The notes under the pieces are model-generated. The model ran no database searches, was not told the DNA's origin, and saw nothing but the letters and a program-made list of their open reading frames with translations. Positions 63,186 to 64,000 of a DNA stretch of 64,000 nt are shown piece by piece (the stretch's first letter is position 1; each line of letters starts with the position of its first letter). A program made the position numbers and the translations under genes. This stretch comes from Clostridia bacterium (GTDB lineage Bacteria > Bacillota > Clostridia > Oscillospirales > Acutalibacteraceae), in assembly GCA_017450005.1 (NCBI GenBank), contig JAFSYM010000114.1, positions 1-64,000 of the forward strand. Direction: 5' to 3'.

Positions 63186-63923
63186 TTACGCCTCCCCGCC
63201 CGTCGTATCGTCCGGCATACACGGAATCATTTCCACGTTCTGCACCGTCTCCACGCTGTCAAAAACCGCCACGTCAAAAATGTCCACCTGCGTAAATCGC
63301 GGATGCGACACCAGAATATCATAGGTCGAATACGGCTGCATCGCGGACGGCGCGTCGGCCAGCTCCCGGTCGGGCGCCGGCAGTGTGATGCGGTTCATGA
63401 TACCGTTGGAATCCGTCTGTGCGGTAAAAAAGACCTTGTCTTTTCCCGGAAAACGTTTGCGCACAACAACGGTGGCGTTCGGAATCGGAAACGATTGGTT
63501 TGCCGCAAAGACCTGCACCCGCAGAAAGCCACTCTCCGGGTTATGACGCATGAAATCCTCCTCGCTCGGAAACTCCTCGATGCACCCGTTCAGGTACGGC
63601 GGAAATTCGTCGCCGTCCTGCACGAACTCCTGTTCCTGCTCATTGTCCAGAACCGGCGCATCCGCCGTCGCCGGCACGTCCTCGCGTTCGCGCTGCGCCG
63701 TATTCTGCAGCCGCATTTCGGCCGTGACCAATACAGCCTGTACTGCGGCGGGATCGTCGCGCACAAGACCTGTCGCCGGGAGAATGCGCTCCGGTTCGTC
63801 AGAATCGTCCGAAGCGGGTTCGGGCTGCGGTTCGGTATGCGTCGTATTACGCGGATTCTTGCGGCTGAATTCCAGCAGCGCCTGTCTGTACTGTTCGATC
63901 ATAGGTTCCAAAGGTTCTTGCAT
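63186..63923 (-). CDS. Protein with carboxypeptidase-regulatory-like domain, partner of the SpoIID-like gene
   Basis: The 245-residue protein starts with a disordered Glu-, Pro- and Asp-rich region (residues about 30-115). It ends in a small beta-sandwich (GFLRVQVFAANQSFPIPNATVVVRK, then GIMNRITLP and YDILVSHPRFTQVDIFDVAVF), typical of carboxypeptidase regulatory-like or transthyretin-like domains. No signal peptide. It is translationally coupled to the peptidoglycan-binding gene, so the two probably act together in the spore envelope. The ATG at 63923 follows GAAAGGCAGG. Confidence 0.7.
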   Translation of the reverse strand: MQEPLEPMIEQYRQALLEFSRKNPRNTTHTEPQPEPASDDSDEPERILPATGLVRDDPAAVQAVLVTAEMRLQNTAQREREDVPATADAPVLDNEQEQEFVQDGDEFPPYLNGCIEEFPSEEDFMRHNPESGFLRVQVFAANQSFPIPNATVVVRKRFPGKDKVFFTAQTDSNGIMNRITLPAPDRELADAPSAMQPYSTYDILVSHPRFTQVDIFDVAVFDSVETVQNVEMIPCMPDDTTGGEA

Positions 63924-64000
63924 GTCGATACCTGCCTTTCATTCTGTGTCCGCTGACAATATATGCACGCATAGGCGGATTGTTACGCACAAAATGATCG

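Overview
The window looks like chromosomal DNA from an anaerobic, endospore-forming Clostridia-type Firmicute of moderately high GC, probably gut or rumen associated. Three gene groups support sporulation: a spoIIR homologue (12677-13297), a SpoVAF/GerA-family protein (60368-61786) and a SpoIID-like, peptidoglycan-binding gene pair at the right end. Many glycan-degrading enzymes, AGGAGG-type ribosome binding sites and sigma-A promoters fit the same picture. No rRNA, CRISPR array, transposase or integrase was seen. The one tRNA found is tRNA-Gly(CCC).

Left part (0-18.2 kb). A minus-strand run holds a His-rich COG0523 GTPase, a second G3E GTPase with a DUF1980-like tail, two sugar-phosphate isomerase/epimerase-type TIM barrels and endonuclease IV. 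Next come a small NIF3/CutA-like protein and a CopA copper ATPase whose C-terminus is a CopZ-like domain with its own internal ribosome binding site. Divergent from copA lie a GH2 beta-galactosidase, a DUF436 protein, MreB and SpoIIR. A minus-strand operon (18.2-13.3 kb), driven by a fully consensus promoter, encodes a TupA-like lipoprotein, an alpha/beta hydrolase, a patatin/M28-like fusion and a KDPG aldolase.

Accessory island (18.35-22.5 kb). Immediately 3' of tRNA-Gly is a less gene-dense, AT-richer stretch: GTTACA repeats, a secreted unknown protein with a possible leader ORF, a SLOG-family protein, an XRE regulator, and a promoter-repeat-terminator unit with no convincing ORF. It ends in a 5'-truncated nitroreductase and a frameshifted esterase. 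This is the most likely home of something undescribed.

Glycan region (22.6-53 kb). It contains a secreted parallel beta-helix protein, a GDSL hydrolase and two FAD oxidoreductases. It also contains an operon of a putative glycosidase, an MFS symporter and GH127. Another operon joins a GNAT/GH28-like fusion to metallophosphoesterases and a serine hydrolase. Others are a Gfo/Idh oxidoreductase, an operon of two zinc-ribbon membrane proteins with a GPH symporter and a clan GH-A glycosidase, and a GH78 rhamnosidase with two propeller-like surface proteins. Two of these operons share an identical 15-bp promoter box.

Right part (53-64 kb). A LysR gene lies divergent from a four-gene operon (sugar O-acetyltransferase, dockerin/cyclophilin-like protein, flavodoxin-fold reductase, alpha/beta hydrolase). 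After it come hydrolase and acyltransferase genes and then the spore-associated genes.
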